Below are positions 10,441 through 19,041 of a stretch of 20,076 nt of DNA, piece after piece. Numbering within the stretch: position 1 is the stretch's first letter; every line of letters starts with the position of its first letter. A model generated the notes under the pieces. That model ran no database searches. It was not told the origin of the DNA and saw only the letters and a program-made list of their open reading frames with translations. The stretch is taken from contig MSJH02000455.1 of NCBI GenBank assembly GCA_001931875.2, positions 8,882-28,957 of the forward strand. Direction: 5' to 3'. Made by a program: the position numbers and the translations under genes. This DNA comes from Byssochlamys sp. IMV 00236 (Eukaryota > Ascomycota > Eurotiomycetes > Eurotiales > Thermoascaceae).

Positions 10441-12507
10441 ATGGAGCCAGCAAAAAGAGTGTTGTCAAATCATTCAACAAAGAGCTATCTGGAACGAGAG
10501 CTTATTGTTTCCCTAGATAACGATGGGCCAATGATCGGTCCGACCTTAGAAACTTTAGAAACAACAGATGAAAATACAGTAACTGTGCATCAAGAACCAC
10601 CGAAAAAAGAGAAACGATGGTGGAAATCAAACGATACCACAGATCCTAGACAATATTCGAGATTAAAGAAGAACATTATTTTATTCATCATTGCCATTGC
10701 CGGTTCCATGTAAGATGTTAGTATATAGTATCATCGGGTTCTAATCCTTGTTTTTGGGTAGTTCACCAGTTGCATCTACTGTTTATGTAAGACAAACGTT
10801 TTTCTTGGTTTGTTTATATGCTAATTCCTTCTGTAGTATCCAGCCATCATTACAATGCAAACATACTTTAAAACTGATGATACAACCATGAATGCATCTT
10901 GTAAGTTGTTAGCTCTGATTTATTCATTTTACAGAATTCAGAAATTAAAAAGATTTATAGTATCCGTATTTACTTTTCTTACTGCCTTTTTTGTAAGTGA
11001 TATTCGCTAACGTTTAAAAAAAAATTATATTCACATCAAGCATTAGCCACTGGTATGGGCTACATTTAGTGATCGCTTTGGTAAGACAATCACGTGAATA
11101 TATAACATGTATACTTATCTATTATGTGCATAGGCAGAAGGAATATTTATTTGATCTCATTCGCAATATCTGTAATTGGAAGTGTCTGCTGTGCTGTTTC
11201 TATCAATGTGCAGATGTTTATTGCATTTCGTGCTATTAGTGCCATCGGTTCCTCTTCTGTAAGTCATACATCTGTTTGCTTTACTTGTCTACTTATACTT
11301 TTTTTTTCTTCTAGGTGATGTCTATGGGAGCGGGTACAATAGCTGATGTCTTTGAACCACATGAACGTGGAAGAGCATTTGCCTACTATACCTGTGGACC
11401 ACTTCTAGGCCCTGCACTTGGGTAAATATTGCTCCACACACGTCCCTTGCATAAGCATATAAACCTAATTTATTTGTAGTCCGATTATTGGTGGATATCT
11501 AAATCAAGGACTAGGCTGGAGAAGTAATTTTTGGTTCCTGGCTATTTTTGCATTTTGCATATGGTTTTCCATCTTCTTTTTCTTGCCAGAGACTTGGAGA
11601 GAGAGTCCTGCCTTGCCAAGTGAAAAACAGGATGAAAATTTGAAACGCCCGACAAGGATCATTAACCCGATAAGCGCGCTAAGGCTGCTGCTGTATCCAA
11701 ATATTGCTTTAGCTGTTACATTTGTTGGGGTTCTGTAAGTCAGATATGCATAATTTATTTACATATATACTCATGTACCATAGATTCTTTGTGCTCTATC
11801 TAAACAATACAACCTTTACAAGAGTTTACTCTGATCAATACGGGTTCAGTTCCGGTATAGTAGGTTTATGCTATTTACCACTTGCTGCGGGTTCCATGGC
11901 AGGGGGAGTTGTTGGTGGAAGACTATCAGATCAAATATATAATGCTCGTGTGGCCAAAGCAAAAGAAAAAGGACAAGAAATCTTCCCAGAGATGCGTCTG
12001 AATGGGCTCGTCATAGGCGGATCAAACATTTTACAGCTTTTCTCTTTGGTAGCATATGGATGGTGTCTTCAAAAGAACGTGCATTTTGCCTTTGGTCTTG
12101 TTTGTCAAGTTTTTTGTAAGTAGTACAACTGAGGGCGATACTTTTAGAATGAAACTAAGTTGTTATTTTAAATTAGATGGTTTTGCCGCTATGCTACCCA
12201 ATGTTACCATCAGTGCGTACATGGTGGACTGTTTCCGTAAACAAGGCGCATCTGTCACGGGTAAGCTAAGAAAACAAACAAAACACATGCGAAACTTATA
12301 CTTTCTCTATTAGCCTGCAATAACTTTTTAAGATATCTCATGGCAGGTGTTGGGTCGCTTATAGCATCTGATATTCAGCATGCTATGGGAAATGGCCCTT
12401 TATTTACTTTTGGTGGGGCCCTTATGGCAGCGTTCTCTATAAACATATTTATTATAAAAAGATACCCTAAAAAATGGGCTTCCCTTAGGAAAGACGTGAT
12501 ACAATAA
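10441..12507 (+). CDS. Major facilitator superfamily transporter, DHA1/drug:H+ antiporter-like
   Basis: Proton-coupled membrane transporter, probably an exporter in the plasma or vacuolar membrane; the substrate cannot be told. Eleven exons: 10441-10709, 10762-10786, 10837-10900, 10961-10992, 11047-11080, 11134-11258, 11315-11421, 11480-11734, 11784-12115, 12177-12260 and 12314-12507. All phases agree, giving 506 aa. Family signs are the SISPVASTVYYPAI first helix, motif A as WATFSDRFGRR between helices 2 and 3, AGTIADVFEPHERGRA, the helix-5 GPLLGPALGPIIGG motif (antiporter motif C-like) and GWRSNFWFLAIF. The second half has GGRLSD and ACNNFLRYLMAGVG, resembling fungal DHA1 proteins of the Qdr/Aqr type. 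The N-terminus is a soluble tail of about 80 residues with basic patches. Exons of 25, 32 and 34 nt are unusually small. Confidence 0.92.
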
Positions 12508-12643
12508 TAAACTTTAGAATAATCTTAAACACTATGTGCTTTAGTTTAAACCCCCTTTACTTGGTCTATTATTCATCCTTTCACCCATTTTATTTAAAAA
12601 TTAATAATTAGTAAAAAGAATAAAAGATTAAGGGAATACTTTG

Positions 12644-13417
12644 TTATTTTTGGCATCTTTCGGCAATGCAACAGTTATTGTCTTTAGCGTTGGTAGGAAC
12701 GCATTGCTGGGCAGTGGTGGTAGTGGTAGTAGGAGCCTTGGGCCCATTACATTTTCCCTTAATACAGCTTTCACGGCAGTCATCAGAAGTGGAACAGCAG
12801 TAGCCATTGAAGCCATTACCCTTTTTCTTGCCCTTGACCCCAGAAATGCAAGAGCTGGGTGTAGGTGTTGGGCTTCCAGTGCTTTTGGTAGTAGTAGTAG
12901 TAGAAGGAGCCTTGGGCCCATTACATTTTCCCTTAATACAACTTTCACGGCAGTCATCAGAAGTGGAACAGCAGTAGCCATTGAAGCCATTGCCTTTTTT
13001 CTTGCCTCTAGATCCGGCAATACATGAGTTAGTTAATGTAAGAGCACTATCAGGAGCGCCAACACAAACATAAGTCACTGTTGGGAAGTTTTGGCCAGAG
13101 TATCTACAAATAAACTCGCCCACGCTTGAGACGGTTAACGATACAGGTGCTCCATCTCGAATAGTCACCTCGCTGTGGGGATAGCGTCTATGAGATGCTT
13201 GGCCAACAAGCTCAGGAAAACTGAGGGTACTTGTTGCTGGTTTACTGATATCATCAGACATGTAATCGAGTTGTTCATTATCAGTATAGAACCAAAGCTT
13301 GTACATGATAGTACCATCACCGTTCAATGAATACGAAGCAGATATGCCAGCAGTAAAAGCGCAGGCCTTTGCAGCAAGAAAAGCTAAACCAAGGACAGAG
13401 GACACGCCAATCTTCAT
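12644..13417 (-). CDS. Secreted cysteine-rich protein with duplicated six-Cys module
   Basis: Single-exon 257-aa protein. Residues 1-20 form a good signal peptide (MKIGVSSVLGLAFLAAKACA). Residues about 21-122 form a Ser/Thr-rich beta-looking domain with two Cys that I do not recognise. Two almost identical modules follow (132-165 and 190-223) with the pattern C-x16-CC-x5-C-x3-C-x4-C and the shared core NGFNGYCCSTSDDCRESC. They are separated by a Thr/Ser/Pro linker of the kind found between modules of secreted fungal proteins. A second Thr linker leads to a short C-terminal C-x9-CC-x4-C piece, perhaps a truncated third module. The spacing with an adjacent CC pair recalls small disulfide-knot domains, but hevein-type chitin binding does not fit exactly. 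Function is unknown; a wall- or carbohydrate-binding role is only a guess from the linker architecture. Confidence 0.82.
   Translation of the reverse strand: MKIGVSSVLGLAFLAAKACAFTAGISASYSLNGDGTIMYKLWFYTDNEQLDYMSDDISKPATSTLSFPELVGQASHRRYPHSEVTIRDGAPVSLTVSSVGEFICRYSGQNFPTVTYVCVGAPDSALTLTNSCIAGSRGKKKGNGFNGYCCSTSDDCRESCIKGKCNGPKAPSTTTTTKSTGSPTPTPSSCISGVKGKKKGNGFNGYCCSTSDDCRESCIKGKCNGPKAPTTTTTTAQQCVPTNAKDNNCCIAERCQK
12731..12830 (-). repeat. Copy 2 of the duplicated six-Cys module
   Basis: This 100-nt segment aligns without gaps to 12905-13004 with three differences, all synonymous in the protein frame. It encodes the C-terminal copy of the module. Confidence 0.9.
12905..13004 (-). repeat. Copy 1 of the duplicated six-Cys module
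   Basis: Partner of 12731-12830, lying 174 nt away. It encodes the N-terminal copy of the module. The short divergent Thr/Pro linker between the copies is not part of the repeat. Confidence 0.9.
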
Positions 13418-13504
13418 TGTTGAATGCTATAATAATATAGAGAAAAGTAGCAAGAAAGAAATCAAGAATTTTTTGATTTGCTTTTATGTTGAAATTGTGT
13501 CGTG

Positions 13505-14150
13505 TTATTTCAAGGCTATAAAGACAACTGCTACTCCGAGGATGTGTCGATCGCCCATAATGGGTGCCATTGGTGCTTCAAAGAGTGCTTTATGCCTAAA
13601 AGTAAGGTAAAGACGATCGAATCGGTCAAGCGAGCAATCTTTGAGCCTATTACGGCGGCTGTGTTACCAATATTGGAATTATCCTTTTAGGTATAGTGTA
13701 ACAAAGAATTGCGGCATTGTTTTTGCTGACTCTACTTCATGATTATCATTCGTGCAGCCAACTGTCCAGTTCAAACTACTACCAGCATCAATTACTCGAT
13801 ATGTAGTTAAAGACTTAGATGTAACACATTCAGCCGATCAATTGCTTAAATGGTAGCTGCTCCCGAAGATGGGTAGATCATGAACGTTTAGTCGCGGACA
13901 TAAGTGTCTATTTGGTACTTTTGAAGACTTGAAGTCATCCCAGAGAATGAAATAACAATGATATCTTAAAAAGAACATCGCGTGCTTCAGCGGATATAGA
14001 TCAATTAAGATTCACATTACCATTAGCATTAATAAAAACTCGTCCTTTGTGCTCGATGGTACCGAAATAAGCCAAGGTGTTTTCGTCGTTCTTTATAAAT
14101 AGCTTATACGCTATTGGTAGATCATAATAATCGTATGAGTATTTGCTCAT
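13505..14150 (-). pseudogene. Possible decayed coding remnant, unidentified
   Basis: On the minus strand, protein-like segments follow one another in changing frames. From an ATG at 14148-14150, MSKYSYDYYDL...NVNLN ends at a TGA. A second frame contains WDDFKSSKVPNRHLCPRLN and again ends at a TGA. The same frame continues with TTYRVIDAGSSLNWTVGC to a TAA, and a last segment contains FEAPMAPIMGDRHILGVAVV before a TAA at 13505-13507. No good introns reconcile the frames. The plus strand also has protein-like pieces (ESVKRAIFEPITAAVLPILE; QFKLLPASITRYVVKDLDV), so the coding strand is uncertain. I do not recognise a family. A decayed gene or mobile element is the simplest reading, and chance frames in AT-rich DNA remain possible. 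Confidence 0.3.
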
Positions 14151-14364
14151 AGTCAACGGAATAATCTATAATAGTATTCGATTGCTAGCTTATGCTTTGT
14201 CTATATCAAGTCAGGTAGAAAAACATATAATTGGTATTTACTTTGAGTTATAGTTGGATTACATTAGAGTTATGTTTACACATTGAATTTTTATTGATAT
14301 TTTTCAACCTTACGTTTTAGATTAAAAAATCCCTATTCGCTGTGCGCTTAATCATCATTCATTG

Positions 14365-14500
14365 GGCCAGTGGATTACCAGAAGTTAAGGCATGGGCTCG
14401 ATTACTAGAAGCACGACATTCAGTCTCAGTAGCAGCGTCAGTATTTTTTGGAAATACAGTATAACATAACAAAATTTGATAAAGAGAAAAAAGATAAGTT
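14365..14500 (-). pseudogene. Second short coding-like fragment
   Basis: A minus-strand open stretch reads TVFPKNTDAATETECRASSN and continues to NPLAQ before a TGA, after which the same frame stays open for about 14 more codons. It lies just beyond the remnant at 13505-14150 in the same orientation and may belong to the same decayed element. The evidence is weak. Confidence 0.2.
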
Positions 14501-15157
14501 ATCCCTTTTGGTAACGATAATAGTTACGGAACACTAGTGCATTCACCCAGATTCTCTATTCACCGATTTGAATACGATGTACTTTTATCTCCGTGCTTCT
14601 GCTTCACGTTATTAGCAAGTCATTTTCTTTTCATTTTATTAAATTACATATCCAACCTCAGTGTAAAGCTAATGATCTTCAATGATCATCAAGAACGAAA
14701 GGAGATGAACCTCGGCTTACTTGCATAAATAAAAAGGTCTTTCAACGATTATATAGTCCTTAGCACATCTACCATCAAGATGTTGCTGGTTATTGAAAGA
14801 ATATATGAAACGCATCTAAGAAAGGGATGGCCAATTTCTCAGAATAAAAACAAAAGATTCCGGTAACCAAGTGAGAATCCATTACCATAGTAACTTCATT
14901 CGGTGACAAGCTGTGCTACTTGATGCATCTGAAATTGGAATAGCACTTTATCTAGGCTTCAACGTTTTTTGTGATTTTTTAATATTAAAAAAAATGTGGC
15001 AAATCTTAAATCTTATTGATCCACTAAAAAAGTCAAAGAAACTCCCTCATTTTATCGTTTTAAAAAGAAAAAGAAAGAAAGGGATTGAATCCTTATTTTA
15101 GTCATTAGATACAACGAAATATATGTTGTACTCATTAAAATTCTTTTATAGAGAACG

Positions 15158-15190
15158 GGTATTGGGATGTATTCCCAAATACAGGATACC
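15158..15190. repeat. Small imperfect inverted repeat
   Basis: GGTATTGGGA and its near-complement TCCCAAATACAGGATACC face each other across a TGTAT spacer. The inner six base pairs (TTGGGA/TCCCAA) are perfect. No associated gene or element end is visible. Confidence 0.4.
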
Positions 15191-15672
15191 TTTTACTTGA
15201 AATAGGCACCTGTCATACTTTTTCAATATCTGACATCTAATATTCTATCGAAACAAGGAGATGAGAACAAGACAAATAAGCTTTGATTGATGGATTCCAA
15301 AAGAGAAGGGGGAAATGAGTTGTGAATTCATTCATGAAACAAAGAAATATAAAGATTAAAATAGACAATTTTCTTTCATCTAACATCGTGCACATACACA
15401 AACAGACACACGAGTTTCCAAATTTGATACAGCTCCTATTGAATCTCTCAGCAACATTTCACTTAATTTTATTTGTGTAGCCAAATCTATATTCGTTCCT
15501 ATCCTCTCTTCGCTCTGTTCTTCTGTGTGCGTGTGCGTGCGCCTCGCATTTACAATCTATATCAACCTTTTCCTTCTTTCTTTTCTTTTTCTTCTTTTTT
15601 CTTCTTCACCTTCTGTGCCTGACTCTTTCCTTTCTTTTTCGTGCATAAACAGAATAAAACCAAATTCCAACA

Positions 15673-16280
15673 ATGAAATTTCTCGTCACTCTTTGCGTAT
15701 TAGTTGTTGTCTGTGTCATTCAAGTCGTTCAGGCCACCCAACTCCGTGGTCGTGGTATTGCTACCATCATGCAGTTCGGCAATTCTACTGTATCTGATCT
15801 CGAAAAGCGTGGTGGACGTGGTACTTGGTAAACATAACATCATCATTTGTCAATTTTATAAAACTAATCACTGTGGTATATAGGTACAGTGGAGCTGACT
15901 TGAAAAATGCCGCCTGTTACGACCGTAAAGGCCTTCCTAAATACTCTGCTACCATTCACAGCATGATCGGTGCTATGGTAACGTCATGACAACAACTTAT
16001 AAACTGATAACTGATCATTATTTTTCTCTTCTAATAGGCCATGAAGCAGTTTGAACAATGTTACAAGTGTATGAAGGTTACCAACAACAAAAATAAGAAG
16101 AGTGTCGTTGTAAAGATCGTCGATAAGTGTGCCGGCTGCAAGGTTGGCAAGGCCATCGACTTAACTCCTGGTGCCTTCAAGAAGCTTGCTGATCTTGACG
16201 TTGGTGTCATTGACATCTCTTGGAAGACTATTTCTTGCCCTAAAAATATTCAACCCAAGATGGGTCCCAAGAAGGCCTAA
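15673..16280 (+). CDS. Secreted RlpA-like double-psi beta-barrel protein
   Basis: Exons are 15673-15827, 15884-15977 and 16038-16280; the model is 163 aa. A signal peptide covers about residues 1-21 (ends VVQA). A short propeptide ends at Lys-Arg 45-46 (DLEKR), a Kex2-type processing site, so the mature protein would begin GGRGTWYSGADL. The mature part is a single RlpA-like double-psi beta-barrel, the fold of barwin and expansin domain 1: an N-terminal GTWYSG strand, the central VVVKIVDKCAGCKVGKAIDL segment, LTPGAFKKLADLDVGVIDISW and a last Cys before a basic tail. Six Cys in the mature part suggest disulfides. Related fungal proteins are small secreted wall-associated or protease-inhibitor-like factors; which applies here is unknown. 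A long C/T-rich leader precedes the ATG, and an AATAAA follows the stop. Confidence 0.92.
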
Positions 16281-16657
16281 AAAAATAGAGGCAAAAGGCA
16301 ATAAACTACAAAACTTGTACTTTATAACTCCAATTGTTCCTAGCTTATACATCCCTTCTATTTATACATATACACAAGCACACACACATTTATACACTTG
16401 TATCTCTAATCACCCTATCTATTTGTATATTTCTTTTTTCTAATAAAATGGCTCTAAAAGAAAAAAAAGCAAGCAAGATAGCTGTCACTGATGCAAAGTA
16501 GCAAAAGATAAGTACCAGCTTGTCTCTCTCTCATCCGTGTATGTGCTTGTGTGTATATGTGCGGTCTGTTTAAATGATATAAAACAACAAAGAGAATCGC
16601 TTTAGTGTGTAGCAAATACAGGTCGGCGTCACGTTTTTATTGGAATGATGTATACAT
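16281..16657. other. Convergent 3' intergenic region
   Basis: The 377-bp gap lies between two genes that end towards each other. It holds AATAAA for the RlpA-like gene, CA- and TG-rich simple sequence and nothing that looks coding beyond a 17-codon chance frame. Confidence 0.6.
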
Positions 16658-16930
16658 TTAGTTCTTCTTTTCTTCGGCTTCAGCCTTTTGAAGGAATTCG
16701 CGAATGAAAGCTTCCTCATCAGCAGAACTGGCTTGAATTGGAGGAGTGGCGGGTTGAGGAGCCTTAGGCTTCATGATATAGTAACCACCGATGGCAGCGT
16801 AACCACCAATGAAGGCCATGGCAATCTATATTTGCGCGAATAAGCCACACAAACACATACGCACCTTTTACTATTTTCTTACCTTGTGGTTAGGAACTTG
16901 CTTTCCGGCAATAGTGTAGTAACCTCCCAT
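16658..16930 (-). CDS. ATP19: Mitochondrial ATP synthase subunit k (Atp19-like)
   Basis: Small inner-membrane accessory subunit of F1Fo ATP synthase, linked in yeast to dimer stability. It was too short to stand out as an ORF. Exons on the minus strand are 16883-16930 and 16658-16825, joined at phase 0 by a 57-nt intron with a GTAAG donor; 71 aa, against 68 in yeast. The N-terminus MGGYYTIAGKQVPNHKIAMA matches the conserved Atp19 start (MG-YYTI-G--V--H--AM). One membrane segment follows (FIGGYAAIGGYYIM), then a Lys/Pro-rich linker and a C-terminal acidic helix (ADEEAFIREFLQKAEAEEKK). It is divergent from the complex I subunit gene, with 211 bp between the two start codons. Confidence 0.92.
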
Positions 16931-17141
16931 TTTAAATTCGGTAAAGAAAAAAAGTGACAATTGATTTCAGGCAGGGGCGAATTAAAATAGGTAAAAGAAA
17001 AAAATACAAGAGCCTAGGCCGGAATTTTAATTGAGCAGTGACGCACATATTAAAGAACTCCGCAAGGCAACCCATGGAACTGCCTGTTGGTGTAGTATAC
17101 TTTTTTTTTTTTTGCAGCATCGCTTTGTTATATTAGTTCAC
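16931..17141. promoter_or_regulatory. Divergent promoter between ATP synthase k and NDUFA13
   Basis: Two genes for subunits of different oxidative phosphorylation complexes start in opposite directions from this 211-bp region, so it must hold both core promoters and both leaders. It contains a GC-richer centre with the palindromic AGGCCTAGG-like element (AGCCTAGGCC near 17012), a TGACGCAC element near 17038, and a poly-T run (about 17101-17113) close to the NDUFA13 start. Specific factor sites are not assigned. Confidence 0.7.
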
Positions 17142-17576
17142 ATGTCCAACCGTACTCAAGATTTGCCACCTCAAGGAGGATTTCCAGAAATTAAATATCG
17201 TCGCTACTTGCCCAAACGCGGTCCTTCTGGTGCCGTGCTACTTTCAGGACTGGTTGCTCTTTCAGCATACGGTTTTTACAAGGTCGGTGAAGGCAACGTT
17301 GAAAAGAGGTAAGTTGAATTGTTTAGATAATGCTGTTCTTGTGCTTATAGCGTTTATAGAGAATTAAAGCGTGAAAACCTTTGGTCTCGCATTCATCTCG
17401 TTCCTCTTTTAACCGCTGAAGCCGATCGTGATGCCTATCGTCGTTCTGAAGCTGCCAAGGCTCGTGAAGCAGAGATCATGAAGAATGTTGAAGGCTGGAA
17501 AGTTGGAGAGTCTGTTTACAACAACACAAAATACTACACTCCACCAAACTTTGTTATTGTCCCTGAAGAAAACTAG
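17142..17576 (+). CDS. NDUFA13: NADH:ubiquinone oxidoreductase subunit NDUFA13/GRIM-19 (B16.6)
   Basis: Accessory membrane-arm subunit of mitochondrial complex I. Exons are 17142-17308 and 17351-17576, with a 42-nt intron splitting a Ser codon; 130 aa, close to the usual 140-145. Family features are the N-terminal PPQGGFPEIKYRRYLPKRGPSG signature, one transmembrane helix (AVLLSGLVALSAYGFYKVG), then a long charged amphipathic helix (RELKRENLWSRIHLVPLL, TAEADRDAYRR) and a C-terminal GWKVGESVY segment. Its presence means that the organism has complex I. It shares a short divergent promoter with the Atp19-like gene. Confidence 0.95.
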
Positions 17577-17670
17577 ACACCTTATTCAACTTGTTCAAAT
17601 ACATAATATGCAACTATATCTCACATATTGTTACTTTGACATTTGCTTGTTTTTTGTTTTATATTTTATA

Positions 17671-17687
17671 GAGAGAGAGAGAGAGAG
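17671..17687. repeat. (GA)n microsatellite
   Basis: A run of GA dinucleotides lies in the short convergent gap between the NDUFA13 stop and the polysaccharide lyase-like stop. Confidence 0.9.
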
Positions 17688-17700
17688 TTTATTTACTATT

Positions 17701-18744
17701 CTATATGAAAATCTGATAAAGAACCACCAATACAATGACACCATATGATAATGAAGAGACATGTAATGAAGCAGCAGTATTACCTCCAACAGGATCTGGA
17801 GTATTGCCAGTACTAAATTCAATATTTCTGAAATATGTCGAGGTATCGACAGGTGTCGCATAGTTGCTTGTTGAACCGCCAAAGAAGGTACTAAACATAA
17901 AACTGGATACACCGAGATTTTCATTTGAGCGGAACTGGATATGCTGTTGATTGATCATAAGCGAACCATCTTGCCAGACTTCGAGAATGCCATTTGTGTT
18001 TGATCCTGAATTGAGTTTAACATAGATATCAATATGAGTCCATTTCATGTTGGAAAAACGGATAATGCCTCGAGAGAAGGAGGTGCCATAATCACTATTA
18101 CATATGACTTGTTTCGATTGGCAAAGTGAATCTGATGTGGGTATATAAGCATAGGCTTCTCCAGCACCTATGAAAAGCAATCAGTAAGTTGATTCTAATT
18201 TATTTATGCATAGCTTGCCTCCTTCTCTCCACATCAAGCGAACGGAAAAACAATTATCACCGTTTGCCTTCTCGCCTCCAGAGCAACCTTTTCCGGCAGG
18301 CAGGCCACCAAAGAGCCCAGGCAGCTTCCCGCCCTTGACCCAATTGAAAGTGGAATCGAATGCAACATCGTAGCTTAATAATGCTGTGTTGTATTGATTA
18401 TTACCGTTGGGTGTCGAAAAGAACTCAGCTCCACCTTTAATACCTCCACTTCCATTTTTGGTGGCCACAGGGGCATAAGAGCCTGCAGGATAATTCACTT
18501 TGAGGACCATGGATGTAGAATTGGTATCGATAGGATCTTTGACGAAGCTAATATCATCTGGTGCATAAGCGCCTGAGGTATACCAGTTGGATCTAATGTA
18601 ACTAAAAGCATCGGTTGTGATGGAAGAAGTAGGGAAAGACGGAGTCCAGGTTTGAGTTAAATTGAACGAGGCTGCTCTTGCTGACACGTCCGCGTTGACA
18701 ACAATCGATGCAATAGAAAATAAAGCGAAATAACGCAGCTTCAT
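17701..18744 (-). CDS. Secreted, probably GPI-anchored polysaccharide lyase 14-like protein
   Basis: Exons on the minus strand are 18219-18744 and 17701-18167; the model is 330 aa. A signal peptide covers about residues 1-24 (MKLRYFALFSIASIVVNADV then SARA). The body resembles PL14-type beta-jelly-roll lyases: YDVAFDSTFNWVKGGKLPGL, then a Gly-rich GC-SGG segment, CFSVRLMWREGGAGEAYAYI across the intron, and WTHIDIYVKLN...GILEVWQDG. Fungal members are described as polysaccharide lyases of uncertain substrate (alginate- or glucuronan-like polymers for characterised relatives). The C-terminus has a small-residue stretch (GGNTAASLH) and a hydrophobic tail ending VLVVLYQIFI, as expected for a GPI anchor. 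The single 51-nt intron has a GC donor. It is transcribed convergently with NDUFA13, whose stop is 124 bp away. Confidence 0.85.
18168..18218 (-). other. GC-AG intron in the PL14-like gene
   Basis: The only splice that restores the family motif joins GGAG to GTGCTGG (phase 1, Gly codon). The donor is G|GCAAGC and the acceptor TTTTCATAG. No GT donor nearby keeps the frame. GC donors normally carry a strong AG|GCAAGT consensus, and this one matches it well. Confidence 0.8.
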
Positions 18745-19041
18745 TTAAAATTAATTAAAAACAAAAGAAAGAGGGGGAGAGAGAGAAAGGAAAAAAGGAA
18801 CCAAGGATGCAGAACGACAAAGACTAAGAAATACTTGTGGGACTCTTTTTTTGGATTCTAAAAATAGGAGATTCAAGTAGGTGTCAACACGCGAGTTGTT
18901 TTATTGGTAGTTATTGTTCGCAAATTCCAGTATCACATAAGAAGGTAAAACGGGGGCTTATTGTTGGCAAGCAAAAATGACATAAAGAACATAATAATAG
19001 AAAAAAACCTACATAAATACATAAGAAAAAAAAAGCCATAG
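18745..19041. other. Promoter of the PL14-like gene and 3' end of the bZIP gene
   Basis: About 300 bp without a gene. It holds purine-rich (GA/A) DNA just before the PL14-like start, which is C/T-rich on that gene's coding strand, and AT-rich 3' sequence of the bZIP gene. No other element is seen. Confidence 0.5.

Larger units (their letters stand above)
13418..15672. other. About 2.25 kb with no intact gene
   Basis: No frame longer than about 65 codons is open here. The 13.5-14.5 kb part holds coding-like fragments broken by stops and frame changes, listed separately. From 14.5 to 15.25 kb I see only AT-rich DNA with chance-level frames and one small hairpin. From about 15.3 kb the sequence becomes C/T-rich and leads into the RlpA-like gene, so it is probably that gene's promoter and leader. 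No tRNA, rRNA or clear transposon termini were recognised. Confidence 0.6.

Noticed and set aside
12641..13027. A 128-codon plus-strand frame opposite the Cys-rich gene, with internal repeats
   Set aside because: The repeats come from the duplicated modules on the minus strand; the signal peptide, Cys pattern and silent differences all support the minus-strand gene.
13502..13690. Plus-strand frame with ESVKRAIFEPITAAVLPILE, considered as an Hsp70-like fragment
   Set aside because: The likeness to Hsp70-type hinge sequence is weak, no flanking Hsp70 motifs are found in any plus frame, and the overlapping minus-strand frame is as plausible.
13505..14500. Selenocysteine reading of the TGA codons
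   Set aside because: No selenoprotein-like motif, no recognisable SECIS structure, and the same segments also contain TAA stops and frame changes.
14537..15101. Two plus-strand frames of about 62 codons in the gene-poor region
   Set aside because: Leu/Ile/Lys-rich chance frames in AT-rich DNA, without ATG context, motifs or splice partners.
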